A stretch of 64,000 nucleotides of DNA from Ramlibacter monticola (GTDB taxonomy: Bacteria > Pseudomonadota > Gammaproteobacteria > Burkholderiales > Burkholderiaceae_C): contig NZ_JAEQNE010000005.1 of NCBI RefSeq assembly GCF_016722785.1, positions 310,001 through 374,000 of the forward strand, given 5' to 3'. The notes under the pieces were generated by a model, which was not told the origin of the DNA, did not search any database, and was given only the letters and a program-made list of their open reading frames with translations. The position numbers and the translations under genes were made by a program. Positions 9,493 to 18,064 of the stretch are shown piece by piece; within the stretch, counting starts at the first letter, position 1, and each line of letters opens with the position of its first letter.

Positions 9493-10187
9493 TGACGAAG
9501 ACGCTCCACATCCTGAGCGGCGGTGCCGCGCAGGGACTGGTCTCCCGCCTGCAGGCGGAATTCGAGGCAAGGCACGATTGCAGGCTCGCCGGCACCTTCG
9601 GGGCGGTCGGCGCGATGAAGGACAAGCTGCTCGCGGGCGCCCCCTGCGACCTGCTGATCCTCACCCAGGCCCTGGTCCAGGACCTCGGTGCCCAGGGCCA
9701 TGCCGACGCCTCGTCGGCCCGGCCCCTGGGGCTGGTGAAGACCGGGGTGGCACTCAAGGCGGGCCGCGAACCCGTCGCCATCCGCACGGCGAACGACCTG
9801 AAGGCGCTTCTCGCATCCGCGCCCGCGATCTACTTCCCCGACCCGGCCAAGGCCACGGCGGGGATCCACTTCATGAAGGTGCTGCAGGCGCTGGGCCTGG
9901 CGGACGACCCGCGCAGGCTGCGCACCTTCCCGAACGGCGCGACGGCGATGGCCGAACTGGCGAGGGCCCCCGAGCCCGAGGCGGTGGGCTGCACGCAGGT
10001 GACGGAGATCCTGATCACCCAGGGCGTGCACCTCACCGGGCTGCTGCCCTCGCCCCACGAACTGGCCACCACGTACACCGCGGCGGTCGCCGCCGGGGCG
10101 AAGGAGCCTGACCTGGCGCGCGCCCTGGTCGCGGCGCTGACCGCACCGGATGCGGCTCAGGTGCGCAAGGAGTGCGGGTTCGAGTAA
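9492..10187 (+). CDS. Type-2 periplasmic-binding-fold protein without signal peptide (ModA-like)
   Basis: A 231-residue protein with the molybdate-binding-protein-like fold: TLHILSGGAAQGLVSRLQAEFE at the start, GAVGAMKDKLLAGAPCDLLIL, and the later YFPDPAKATAGIHFMKVLQALG and CTQVTEI segments. Unlike true ModA it starts directly with the first beta strand and has no secretion signal, so it is predicted to stay in the cytoplasm. It is translationally coupled to the Bug receptor by a TGATG overlap. Possible roles are a cytoplasmic ligand sensor or a remnant binding protein; the function is unknown. Confidence 0.75.
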   Translation: MTKTLHILSGGAAQGLVSRLQAEFEARHDCRLAGTFGAVGAMKDKLLAGAPCDLLILTQALVQDLGAQGHADASSARPLGLVKTGVALKAGREPVAIRTANDLKALLASAPAIYFPDPAKATAGIHFMKVLQALGLADDPRRLRTFPNGATAMAELARAPEPEAVGCTQVTEILITQGVHLTGLLPSPHELATTYTAAVAAGAKEPDLARALVAALTAPDAAQVRKECGFE

Positions 10188-10211
10188 GCCCGGACCCGCA
10201 ACCGCGCGCGC

Positions 10212-12125
10212 TTACGACAGTAGCGCGTTCACCCGCTTCACGTACGCCGCCGGATCCTCCGGCAGGCCGCCCTCGGCCAGCAGCGCCTGGTCGAACAGGA
10301 TGTGCGCCAGGTCGTGGAAGTCGGGCGAGCCCTCCAGCTTCTTCACCAGCGGGTGCGCGGCATTGACCTCCAGCACGGGCTTCGCCTCCGGCGCCTTCTG
10401 TCCCGCCTGCTTCAGCAGGCGCGCCAGCTGCAGGCTCATGCCGCCCTCGTTCACCACCAGGCAGGCCGGCGAATCGACCAGGCGCGTGGTGACGCGCACG
10501 TCCTGCGCCTTGTCCTTCAGCGCCTCCTTCAGCTTCGCCAGCACCGGCTTGAAGGACTCGGCGGCTTCCTCGGCGGCCTTCTTCTCCGCCTCGTCCTGCA
10601 GCTTGCCCAGTTCCACCTGGCCCTTGGCCACCGACTGCAGCGGCGTGCCGTCGAATTCGTTCAGGTACGACATGGCCCACTCGTCGACGCGGTCGGTCAT
10701 GTACAGCACCTCGATGCCCTTCTTGCGGAAGACCTCGAGCTGCGGGCTGTTCGCGGCGGCCGCCTGCGTGTCGGCGGTGATGTAGTAGATCGCCTCCTGG
10801 CCCTCCTTCATGCGCGCCTTGTAGTCGGCCAGCGAGACGCCCACCGCATCGCTCTGCGTGGAGGCGAAGCGCAGCAGCTTGGCCAGCCGCTCGCGGTTGC
10901 CGAAGTCCTCGCCCAGGCCTTCCTTCAGCACCGCGCCGAACTCGGCCCAGAATTTCGCGAACTTCGCCTTGTCCTCGGCGCTGGCGGCTTCGTCCTTCTC
11001 CGCCTTGGCCATGTCTTCCAGCATGGACAGCACGCGGCGCGTGTTGCCCTCGCGGATCGCCTTCACGTCGCGGCTTTCCTGCAGCAGCTCGCGGCTGACG
11101 TTCAGCGGCAGGTCGGCCGAATCGACCACGCCCTTGACGAAGCGCAGGTACGCGGGCAGCAGCGCCTCGGCCTCGTCCATGATGAACACGCGCTTGACGT
11201 ACAGCTTCACCCCCGCGGCCTTGTCGCGGTTCCACAGGTCGAAGGGCGCGCGCGCGGGCAGGTACAGCAGCTGCGTGTACTCGGTGCTGCCTTCCACCCG
11301 GTTGTGGCTCCAGGCGAGCGGGTCCTCGTAGTCGTGGCTGATCGCCTTGTAGAACTCCCGGTACTGCTCCGGCGTGACGTCCTTCTTGGGGCGCGACCAC
11401 AGCGCGGTGGCCTGGTTGACGGTTTCCCACTCGTCGGTCGCGACGTGCTCGCCGCCCTGGCCTTCCTCCCCGCCTTCCTTCCACTCCTCCTTGCGCATCA
11501 GGATGGGCAGCGAGATGTGGTCGGAGTACTTGCCGATGATCGACTTCAGCCGCCAGGTGGAGAGGTAGTCGAGCGCGTCCTCGCGCAGGTGCAGCGTGAC
11601 GCTGGTGCCGCGCTGCGCGCGCGTGACCGTCTCGACCTCGAAGTCGCCGGCGCCGCCGCTGGCCCAGCGCACGCCCTCTTCGGGCTTCAGCCCGGCGCGG
11701 CGCGATTCGACCGTGATGCGGTCGGCGACGATGAAACCGGAATAGAAGCCTACGCCGAACTGGCCGATGAGCTGCGAGTCGGCCTTCTGGTCGCCGGAGA
11801 GGTGGCTCACGAACTCGCGCGTGCCGCTCTTGGCGATGGTGCCGAGGTTCTCGATCGCCTCCTGCTGCGACATGCCGATGCCGTTGTCGGCGATCGTGAG
11901 GGTGCGCGCCTCCTTGTCGAAGCCCACGCGCACCTCGAGATTGGGCATGTCCTCGTACAGCTCGGGCCGGTGCAGGGCCTCGAAGCGCAGCTTGTCGCAG
12001 GCGTCGGAGGCGTTGGAGATCAGCTCCCGCAGGAAGATCTCCTTGTTGGAATACAGCGAATGGGTGACGAGGTGCAGCAACTGCGCGACCTCGGCCTGGA
12101 AGGACAGGGTTTGTTTCTGGCTCAT
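10212..12125 (-). CDS. htpG: Molecular chaperone HtpG (Hsp90)
   Basis: A 637-residue Hsp90. The GHKL ATPase motifs are all present: [16 protein letters not shown], the ATP-binding [22 protein letters not shown] region, and [12 protein letters not shown]. The start at 12125 ([13 protein letters not shown]) was preferred over an in-frame upstream ATG because the family N-terminus begins here and a heat-shock promoter lies inside the upstream extension. The chaperone folds client proteins in the cytosol together with DnaK. It is convergent with the Bug operon, with a 24-base gap. Confidence 0.95.
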   Translation of the reverse strand: MSQKQTLSFQAEVAQLLHLVTHSLYSNKEIFLRELISNASDACDKLRFEALHRPELYEDMPNLEVRVGFDKEARTLTIADNGIGMSQQEAIENLGTIAKSGTREFVSHLSGDQKADSQLIGQFGVGFYSGFIVADRITVESRRAGLKPEEGVRWASGGAGDFEVETVTRAQRGTSVTLHLREDALDYLSTWRLKSIIGKYSDHISLPILMRKEEWKEGGEEGQGGEHVATDEWETVNQATALWSRPKKDVTPEQYREFYKAISHDYEDPLAWSHNRVEGSTEYTQLLYLPARAPFDLWNRDKAAGVKLYVKRVFIMDEAEALLPAYLRFVKGVVDSADLPLNVSRELLQESRDVKAIREGNTRRVLSMLEDMAKAEKDEAASAEDKAKFAKFWAEFGAVLKEGLGEDFGNRERLAKLLRFASTQSDAVGVSLADYKARMKEGQEAIYYITADTQAAAANSPQLEVFRKKGIEVLYMTDRVDEWAMSYLNEFDGTPLQSVAKGQVELGKLQDEAEKKAAEEAAESFKPVLAKLKEALKDKAQDVRVTTRLVDSPACLVVNEGGMSLQLARLLKQAGQKAPEAKPVLEVNAAHPLVKKLEGSPDFHDLAHILFDQALLAEGGLPEDPAAYVKRVNALLS

Positions 12126-12166
12126 GTCTGGATGCTGTTGTTCTGAAGGGACGAACGGCGCCGGGG

Positions 12167-12195
12167 ATCTGAGGGCGGGTCGTGAAGTTTTCAAG
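12167..12195 (-). promoter_or_regulatory. Sigma-32 (RpoH) type heat-shock promoter of htpG
   Basis: On the minus strand CTTGAAA (12195-12189) is followed after 13 bases by CCCTCAGAT (12175-12167). This is close to the RpoH consensus CTTGAAA - 11 to 16 - CCCCATnT. The -10 element ends 42 bases before the htpG ATG. It agrees with known heat induction of htpG and supports the downstream start codon. Confidence 0.75.
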
Positions 12196-12301
12196 CCTTC
12201 CCGGGGTGGCGGAAGGCCAATGTGAACTTTTCGACGATTCCTGCCGGGTATCGGCGACGCGCGGCATGGTGGTAGAGCAACGGCTGGTTACAGTGGGAAT
12301 C

Positions 12302-12490
12302 ATGAGGATCGAGCTCCCCCTCCCGTCCTGGGCCGAGACAGCCCCGCGTGTCGACGACGACGCGCAAACGCTCACCGTGGCTCAGACGACCATGGAGTGG
12401 GCGCCCTGGCAATGGGGCAGCGATCCCACCCCGACGCTGCGCACGCACGTCGAAGCCGCGGCGCCCGCGGCGATCACCCTGACCTTCTGA
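12302..12490 (+). CDS. Small hypothetical protein (62 aa)
   Basis: A possible 62-residue ORF in the 390-base region between htpG and the iron operon. It starts at ATG 12302 behind a weak GTGGGA. It contains MRIELPLPSWAETAPRV, the tryptophan-rich stretch MEWAPWQWGSDP and ends AAITLTF. There is no signal peptide or membrane span. The frame is also open upstream to 12182 but that part crosses the htpG promoter. I do not recognise a family; conservation in related genomes would decide whether it is real. Confidence 0.35.
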   Translation: MRIELPLPSWAETAPRVDDDAQTLTVAQTTMEWAPWQWGSDPTPTLRTHVEAAAPAAITLTF

Positions 12491-12515
12491 AGGGGCGCGC
12501 GCCCCTTCCCTTCCC

Positions 12516-13268
12516 TCAGAACTCGTATTCGGCCTGCATCCGCAACTGGTTGCGCGGTGAACCGTTGGTGAGGCCGAACAGGACTGCCGCGTTCCACTTG
12601 AGGCTGGTGCGCTGGCTGACCTTCACCGCGCCGAACAGCGCCGGACCCCAGCGGTGCGACTGCTCCGTGGTCGGCTTCCAGTGGTCCCAGGGCCCGAACT
12701 CGCCGAAACCCTGGAGGCCCACTTCGAGCTCGGGGCGCCAGCGGTAGCGCGCCTGCACCTGGTAACCCAGCTCCGCCGGCTCGGGTTCCTCGGTGCGGAT
12801 GTGCTTTTCGATCAGCAGGTTGAGGTTGGTCGTCCAGCTCGTGCCGATGTCGGCCTGGAACAGCGGCCCCCAGCGGTATTCGTAGCCTTCGGCGCGGTCG
12901 TGCGGCCGTTCGATCTCCAGCAGGAACCCGACGTCGACCGGGTAGCGGCCGGTCTCGGTGAACTGGAAACGGTTCTCCCATTCCCAGGCGTCGAAGTCGT
13001 GGTGTTCGGCTGGCTCCTTGTGCCACTTGGCGGAGAGCTCGGTGAACCACCAGCGGTTGACGCCGATCCCGAAGCCGATCATGTATTCGCTCTCGCGGCT
13101 GCCGTCGCGCAGCTTGCGGGTGCCTGCCTTCAGCTCGATCTCCTTCTCCCCTTCTTCGACGATGGCGGGGAAGACGTATTCGGCAGGGCCCGCAAGGGCC
13201 GGCGCCGCCGGCGCCAGGGAAAGGGAGGCGAGCGCGCACAGCGCTGCCGCATGCACAGCATTTTTCAT
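12516..13268 (-). CDS. Hypothetical outer-membrane-like protein of the iron operon
   Basis: A 250-residue protein with a clear Sec signal (MKNAVHAAALCALASLSLAPAAPALAG), then alternating polar and aromatic strands such as GFGIGVNRWWFTELSAKWHKEP and QVQARYRWRPELEVGLQGFGEF. It ends in ...QAEYEF; a terminal Phe with beta-strand character is typical of outer-membrane barrels. It is the third gene of a unit with a cupredoxin and an FTR1 iron permease, 40 bases after the permease. I know of no named family. An outer-membrane or periplasmic role in metal uptake is an inference from position. Confidence 0.75.
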   Translation of the reverse strand: MKNAVHAAALCALASLSLAPAAPALAGPAEYVFPAIVEEGEKEIELKAGTRKLRDGSRESEYMIGFGIGVNRWWFTELSAKWHKEPAEHHDFDAWEWENRFQFTETGRYPVDVGFLLEIERPHDRAEGYEYRWGPLFQADIGTSWTTNLNLLIEKHIRTEEPEPAELGYQVQARYRWRPELEVGLQGFGEFGPWDHWKPTTEQSHRWGPALFGAVKVSQRTSLKWNAAVLFGLTNGSPRNQLRMQAEYEF

Positions 13269-13308
13269 TGGTGTCTTTCTGCGGTGGTTGAGGAAAACGG
13301 AGCGGGCG

Positions 13309-14127
13309 TCAGGTCGCGTGGAGCGAGCGGCGCATCCAGCGGGTGCCGGCGTAGATCAGCAGGAGCACGCCGACGTACGAGGCGAGCTGGGCCGCCGAGG
13401 GCTGCGCGTCGTAGCCCATGAGGGCGTGCAGCAGGGTGCCCAGGGCGGAGTCCGGCGCCAGCGCCGCCGACGTGTCCCACAGCGGCGTCGTGCCACGCTC
13501 CAGGAAGCCCGCCTGCGCCAGCGCCTTCACCAGCTGGCTGGCGATCGAGCCGGCGAGGATCGCGATCAGCGCATTGGTGGTGGCGAACACGTGCCGCGTG
13601 GGCAGCCGCGCGAGCCCGCCGTAGATCACCACACCCGCGCCGACGCCGCACAGCACGCCGAGCAGGCAGGACATCACCACCTCCACGGGGCGCACCGCGC
13701 CTTGCCCGGTGAGCGCGCCGCCGACGAACAGCACCGTTTCCGCGCCTTCGCGCAGCACTGCCAGCGCCACCGCGATGCCCAGGGCCCAAGGCGTGCGCTG
13801 CCCCTGCTGGACCGACGTCCCGAGCTGGCGCGCTTCCATCGCCATCTCGCGCGAATGCGTGCTGACCCAGATGCAGTGCCAGAGCAGCATCGCGAGCGCC
13901 ACCGAGAGCACCGCGATGTTCACGAGGTCCTGTCCCGTGCCTTCGAACTGGGCGCTGATCTGCTGTGCCCCGAGTGCCAGCAGGATGGCGCCGAGGACGC
14001 CGGCGCCGATTCCACCGGCGAGCCAGCGGCCGCGGCCCGCGAGCTGGCGCGTCGCGGCGGCCACGATGCCCACGAACAGGGCGGCTTCAAGGGACTCGCG
14101 GAAGACGATGAGGGCGGTGGCGAACAT
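13309..14127 (-). CDS. FTR1-family iron permease (EfeU-like)
   Basis: A 272-residue membrane protein with about seven hydrophobic spans. The two iron-binding REXXE motifs of the Ftr1/EfeU family are RESLE (10-14) and REGAE (126-130). The family moves iron across the inner membrane, usually after oxidation by a partner. Here the partner is the small cupredoxin encoded 8 bases upstream rather than a full EfeO/EfeB pair. The Fur-like promoter upstream of the cupredoxin should control the whole unit. Confidence 0.9.
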   Translation of the reverse strand: MFATALIVFRESLEAALFVGIVAAATRQLAGRGRWLAGGIGAGVLGAILLALGAQQISAQFEGTGQDLVNIAVLSVALAMLLWHCIWVSTHSREMAMEARQLGTSVQQGQRTPWALGIAVALAVLREGAETVLFVGGALTGQGAVRPVEVVMSCLLGVLCGVGAGVVIYGGLARLPTRHVFATTNALIAILAGSIASQLVKALAQAGFLERGTTPLWDTSAALAPDSALGTLLHALMGYDAQPSAAQLASYVGVLLLIYAGTRWMRRSLHAT

Positions 14128-14135
14128 GGCGCGCC

Positions 14136-14465
14136 CTATTCGGCGACGACCGCACCCTTGGCGGTCGCTTCGTTGAACTCGCCGAAGAAGGTGTAGCGCC
14201 CGGGCTTCAGCGGCCCGATGAAGATCGTGGCCTTGGCGCCGCCGGGGATCACCTTCTCGCGATTGAGGCTGTGGCTCTCGAATTCCTCGGGGGTGCTGTC
14301 CTGGTTGTGGACGACCAGCTTCACGCGCTGGCCGGCGGGCACTTTCAGTTCCGTCGGCTCGAAGCGGTGGTTCTTGATCAGCAGCGTGAACTCGGGCTCC
14401 GCGGCCGCGGCCGTGGTGAGCGCGAGGGTGAAGGCGAGGCAGGCGGCGATGGGGAGCAGGCGCAT
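14136..14465 (-). CDS. Periplasmic cupredoxin-domain protein (EfeO N-domain-like)
   Basis: A 109-residue secreted protein with signal MRLLPIAACLAFTLALTTAAAA and a single cupredoxin-like domain (FTLLIKNHRFEPTELKVPAGQ, then PEEFESHSLNREKVIPGG and PGRYTFFGEF). It resembles the stand-alone cupredoxin found next to FTR1 permeases. The blue-copper Cys is absent; acidic residues and His65 are the likely metal ligands, as in EfeO cupredoxin domains. It probably hands iron to the FTR1 permease. It is the first gene of the Fur-controlled unit. Confidence 0.85.
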   Translation of the reverse strand: MRLLPIAACLAFTLALTTAAAAEPEFTLLIKNHRFEPTELKVPAGQRVKLVVHNQDSTPEEFESHSLNREKVIPGGAKATIFIGPLKPGRYTFFGEFNEATAKGAVVAE

Positions 14466-14492
14466 TGAGTGCTTTCTTCTTCAGCTGCCCAC

Positions 14493-14522
14493 ATCCTAAT
14501 GCAAATCACTCTCATTTGTAAA
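14493..14522 (-). promoter_or_regulatory. Promoter with overlapping Fur-like box for the cupredoxin-FTR1 operon
   Basis: On the minus strand TTTACA (14522-14517) and TAGGAT (14498-14493) are separated by 18 bases. The spacer is filled by a Fur-like palindrome, AATGAGAGTGATTTGCATT (14516-14498). Its outer AATG/CATT arms and central alternation match the AATGAGAATCATTCTCATT-type box used in betaproteobacteria at about two thirds of positions. The -10 lies 28 bases before the ATG. Fur-Fe(II) bound here would block polymerase, so iron starvation should induce the operon. Confidence 0.7.
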
Positions 14523-14647
14523 TGTGGATACGCCCGGGTGGGTGAGTGGACCGCGATGCCAGGTCTCCAACGTCCAGTTGCCGCAGTGGGTGGGACCTCT
14601 ACCGATGGATACACGTTCGAAGGGCCCGCCTCCGTGTTTACCCCCGG

Positions 14648-14661
14648 TTGACGGGCATCAA
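14648..14661 (+). promoter_or_regulatory. FNR/ANR-type binding site upstream of frdABCD
   Basis: TTGAC-GGGC-ATCAA differs from the FNR consensus TTGAT-N4-ATCAA by one base. It lies 56 bases upstream of the frdA start. With the centre at -41.5, transcription would start near 14696, although only a weak -10 (around GAAAGT) is visible. Activation under oxygen limitation is the expected outcome. Confidence 0.7.
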
Positions 14662-14716
14662 GACGCGCCACCCGGAAGCTCGCGAAAGTAGACCCACACA
14701 AAAGAGCGAGGGTCCC

Positions 14717-16546
14717 TTGAGCTCCATAGCTATCCATCAGTGCGACGTGGTCATCGTGGGGGGAGGGGGCGCCGGCTTGCGCGCTGCCATCGCGGTGGCG
14801 GAGAAGGATCCGGCGCTGCGAATCGCGCTGGTCTCCAAGGTGTACCCGATGCGCAGCCACACGGTGGCGGCGGAGGGGGGCTCTGCCGCCGTCGTGCGCC
14901 CCGACGACAGCCTCGAGCACCACTTCAACGACACCGTGCACGGCGGCGACTGGTTGTGCGACCAGGACGCGGTGGAGTACTTCGTGGCCCACTGCACCGA
15001 GGAGATGGTGCAGCTGGAGCACTGGGGCTGCCCCTGGAGCCGCAAGGAAGACGGCCACATCAACACCCGCGCCTTCGGCGGCATGAAGATCGAGCGCACG
15101 TGGTTCGCCGCCGACATGACCGGCTTCCACATGCTGCACACGCTGTTCCAGACTTCGCTGAAGTACCCGGGCATCCGGCGCTTCGACGAGCATTTCTGCT
15201 GCGACCTGCTGGTCGAGGACGGCCGAGCCCAGGGCGTGCTGGCCGTGGAGATCGCCACCGGCGACTTCCAGCTGATCGAGGCGCGCGCGGTGGTGGTCGC
15301 CACCGGCGGCGCCGGCCGCGTGTTCCGCCAGAACACCAATGGCGGCATCGTCACCGGCGACGGCATGGCGCTCGCCTACCGCCACGGCGTGCCGCTGCGC
15401 GACATGGAATTCGTGCAGTACCACCCGACCTGCATGCCGGGCACGGGCCTGCTGTTCACGGAAGGCTGCCGCGGCGAAGGCGGCATCCTGACCAACAAGG
15501 ACGGCTACCGCTACCTGCAGGACTACGGACTCGGCCCCGCCGACCCGTGGCCGCGCAAGAAGGCGATGGAACTCGGCCCGCGCGACCGCCTCTCGCAGGC
15601 CTTCTGGCACGAGGAGCGCAAGGGCCGCACGCTGGAAGGCCCGCACGGCACCTACGTCAACCTCGACCTGCGCCAGCTGGGCAAGGCCAAGCTGCGCGAG
15701 CGCCTGCCGCAGATCTGCGAGCTGGCCGAGGAGTTCATGGGCCTGGACCCAGCGGACAGCCCGATCCCGGTGCGTCCCGCGGTGCACTACACGATGGGCG
15801 GCATCCCGACGACCGTCGCGGCCGCCGCGCCCCTGCCCGGGCTGTTCGCCGCCGGCGAGTGCGCCTCCAGCGGCATCCACGGGGCCAACCGGCTCGGCTC
15901 CAATTCGCTCGCGGAACTGTGCGTGTTCGGCAAGCTGGCTGGCGAATCGGCCGCGGCCTTCGCCAAGGGCCATTCCTTCGGCCACGCGGCCAACCTGCGC
16001 GGCCAGGCCGAAGACGCGCGCGAGCGCGCCACCGCGCCGCTGCGGCGCAAGCACGGCACCGAGAAACTGGGGGACCTGCGCAACGCCATGGCCAAGGCCA
16101 TGGAGCAAGGCTGCGGCATCTACCGTACCGGCCCCGAGATGGAACAGGCCCGCAACGAGATCGCCGTGCTGAAACAGCGCGCGCAGCACCTGCAGTTGCA
16201 GGACCGCGCCGAAGCCTGGAACACCGAGTGGCTCGGCGTCCTGGAGCTGCAATACCAGCTGGACGTGGCGCAGGCGATGGTGCATTCGGCCGTCGCCCGC
16301 CAGGAATCGCGTGGCGCGCACCAGCGGCTCGACGCCGACTGCACCGAGCGCAACGACCAGCGCTTCCTGAAGCACACGCTGGCCACCATCGGCCCCGACG
16401 GGGCGCCGGTCATCTCGTACAGCGACGTGGTGATCACGAAGTCGCAGCCCGGCACCCGCGCCTACGGCGCCGCCGGCGAGGCCGCCGAGACGGCGGACAA
16501 GGCCCAACAACAGTCCAAGGAGAAGCAGGGTGTCGTCGTTGCCTGA
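14717..16546 (+). CDS. frdA: Fumarate reductase flavoprotein subunit
   Basis: A 609-residue flavoprotein, close to E. coli FrdA (602 aa). The FAD fold is CDVVIVGGGGAGLRAAIAVA (9-28), the covalent-FAD histidine is His48 in RSHTVAAEGGSAAV, and the active-site stretch is EFVQYHPTCMPGTGLLFTEG. HYTMGGIPT and FAAGECASSGIHGANRLGSNSL follow. TTG 14717 is taken as the start because GAGGG sits 4 bases upstream and the domain begins there; the frame is open further but carries the FNR site. It reduces fumarate with electrons from FrdB. Confidence 0.93.
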   Translation: MSSIAIHQCDVVIVGGGGAGLRAAIAVAEKDPALRIALVSKVYPMRSHTVAAEGGSAAVVRPDDSLEHHFNDTVHGGDWLCDQDAVEYFVAHCTEEMVQLEHWGCPWSRKEDGHINTRAFGGMKIERTWFAADMTGFHMLHTLFQTSLKYPGIRRFDEHFCCDLLVEDGRAQGVLAVEIATGDFQLIEARAVVVATGGAGRVFRQNTNGGIVTGDGMALAYRHGVPLRDMEFVQYHPTCMPGTGLLFTEGCRGEGGILTNKDGYRYLQDYGLGPADPWPRKKAMELGPRDRLSQAFWHEERKGRTLEGPHGTYVNLDLRQLGKAKLRERLPQICELAEEFMGLDPADSPIPVRPAVHYTMGGIPTTVAAAAPLPGLFAAGECASSGIHGANRLGSNSLAELCVFGKLAGESAAAFAKGHSFGHAANLRGQAEDARERATAPLRRKHGTEKLGDLRNAMAKAMEQGCGIYRTGPEMEQARNEIAVLKQRAQHLQLQDRAEAWNTEWLGVLELQYQLDVAQAMVHSAVARQESRGAHQRLDADCTERNDQRFLKHTLATIGPDGAPVISYSDVVITKSQPGTRAYGAAGEAAETADKAQQQSKEKQGVVVA

Positions 16547-17285
16547 GACCCGCACCATCGTCGTCGAGGTGCTGCGCTACCAGCCTGACAAGGCGGAGGC
16601 GCCCTACGTGGAGAAGTTCGAGGTCCCGTTCACCGACGACATGTCCGTGCTGCAGGGGCTGCAGTACATCAAGGACAACTTCGACGGCACACTGACCTTC
16701 CGCTGGTCCTGCCGCATGGCGATCTGCGGCAGCTGCGGCGTGATGATCGACGGCGTTCCCAGCCTCGGCTGCAAGACCTTCATGCGGGATTACTACCCGA
16801 AGGGCTTCCGCGTCGAGGCGCTGGCGCACTTCCCGATCGAACGCGACCTGGTGGTCGACGCCAGCGACTTCATCGACAAGCTGCCGCGCATCGAGCCCTG
16901 GATCGAGCCGCAGCGCGAGAAGCCGCTGGAACAGGGCGAGTACCTGCAGACGCCGGCGCAGCTGGAGCAGTTCGAGTCCTTCAGCCACTGCATCAACTGC
17001 ATGCTGTGCTACGCGGCCTGTCCGCAGTATGGGCTGGACCAGAAGTTCCTGGGCCCCGGCCTCACGGCGCTGGCGCACCGCTACAACGCGGACTCGCGCG
17101 ACGGCCACCACGCGGCCCGCGACGAACTGATCCACTCCACCGAAGGCGTGTGGAACTGCACCGCGGTGGGCTACTGCTCGGAGGTGTGTCCCAAGCACGT
17201 GGACCCCGCCAACGCGGTGAACCAGAACAAGACGGCGAGCGCGCTCGGCTGGTTCGCGCGCGTGATTCCCGGAGGGAGGCGCTGA
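16530..17285 (+). CDS. frdB: Fumarate reductase iron-sulfur subunit
   Basis: A 251-residue electron-transfer subunit. The [2Fe-2S] cysteines are in SCRMAICGSCGVMIDG and LGCKTF; the [4Fe-4S] and [3Fe-4S] ligands are in CINCMLCYAACPQYG and CTAVGYCSEVCPKHVDP. It starts at GTG 16530, inside the end of frdA (17-base overlap), behind AAGGAGA. It passes electrons from the membrane quinol to FrdA. Confidence 0.94.
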   Translation: MSSLPETRTIVVEVLRYQPDKAEAPYVEKFEVPFTDDMSVLQGLQYIKDNFDGTLTFRWSCRMAICGSCGVMIDGVPSLGCKTFMRDYYPKGFRVEALAHFPIERDLVVDASDFIDKLPRIEPWIEPQREKPLEQGEYLQTPAQLEQFESFSHCINCMLCYAACPQYGLDQKFLGPGLTALAHRYNADSRDGHHAARDELIHSTEGVWNCTAVGYCSEVCPKHVDPANAVNQNKTASALGWFARVIPGGRR

Positions 17286-17286
17286 G

Positions 17287-17685
17287 ATGGCAGCAAGACG
17301 ACCTTATGTGCGCAGCATGGAAGGGTGGTGGAACCGCGTCCCGTTCTTCCAGCGCTACATGGCCCGCGAGGTGACGGCGTTCTTCGTCGCCGTCTACGGG
17401 CTCGTGATGCTGGCCGGCCTGGTGCGCCTGGCGCAGGGCGAGGCGGCCTTCAACGGCTGGCTCGAGCAGTTGCGCAGCGGCTGGTCGATCGCGCTGCACG
17501 TGGTGCTGCTGCTGGTGTTCATCTACCACACGTACAGCTGGTTCGAGATCATGCCCAAGACCATGCCCCCGGTGGTGGTCGGCGGCAAGAAGCTGGCGCC
17601 GGCCACCGTCACGGCCCTGGGCCTGGCGGCGGCGATCGCGGCCTCGACCTTCGTCCTCGTCACGGCATGGGTGCTCGCACGATGA
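17287..17685 (+). CDS. frdC: Fumarate reductase membrane anchor subunit C
   Basis: A 132-residue protein with three hydrophobic spans (near residues 28-48, 66-84 and 107-130), the same size as E. coli FrdC. The N-terminus ARRPYVRSMEGWWNRVPFFQ and the loop HTYSWFEIMPKTMPP are typical. It anchors FrdAB and forms part of the quinol site. It begins one base after the frdB stop. Confidence 0.9.
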   Translation: MAARRPYVRSMEGWWNRVPFFQRYMAREVTAFFVAVYGLVMLAGLVRLAQGEAAFNGWLEQLRSGWSIALHVVLLLVFIYHTYSWFEIMPKTMPPVVVGGKKLAPATVTALGLAAAIAASTFVLVTAWVLAR

Positions 17686-18032
17686 AACACTCCAACCAAG
17701 CTCCCTTCTGGCTGCTGTTCGGCGCGGGCGGCATGGTGTCGGCCCTGATCGGTGCGGCGCTGGTGTTCCTGACCGGGCTGGCCGGCCCGCTGGGCCTGCT
17801 CGGCGCGGCCAACCCCATCACCTACGAGCACCTGGTCGCGTTCGCCCGCAACCCGCTGGGCGGCCTGTTCATCTTCTTCGTGATCGCCCTCTTCCTGTGG
17901 CATGCGGCGCACCGGATCTACCACACGCTGCATGACTTCGGCATCCACCTGAACGCGTTCTGGTGGCTGTGCTGCTACGGCGTGGCGGCGCTGGGTAGTC
18001 TCGTAGCCATGGTCTCCCTGCTGAAGATCTAG
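17682..18032 (+). CDS. frdD: Fumarate reductase membrane anchor subunit D
   Basis: A 116-residue, three-span anchor, close to E. coli FrdD in size. Landmarks are NQAPFWLLFGAGGMVSALIG at the start and FLWHAAHRIYHTLHDFGIH in the middle. The ATG overlaps the frdC stop by 4 bases (ATGA). With FrdC it makes the heme-free, two-peptide anchor of the E. coli-type quinol:fumarate reductase. It is convergent with fliA, with a 32-base gap that shows no clear terminator. Confidence 0.9.
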   Translation: MKHSNQAPFWLLFGAGGMVSALIGAALVFLTGLAGPLGLLGAANPITYEHLVAFARNPLGGLFIFFVIALFLWHAAHRIYHTLHDFGIHLNAFWWLCCYGVAALGSLVAMVSLLKI

Positions 18033-18064
18033 GCGCTCCTGCGGCGTCCGCCACGCTCGCCTGG

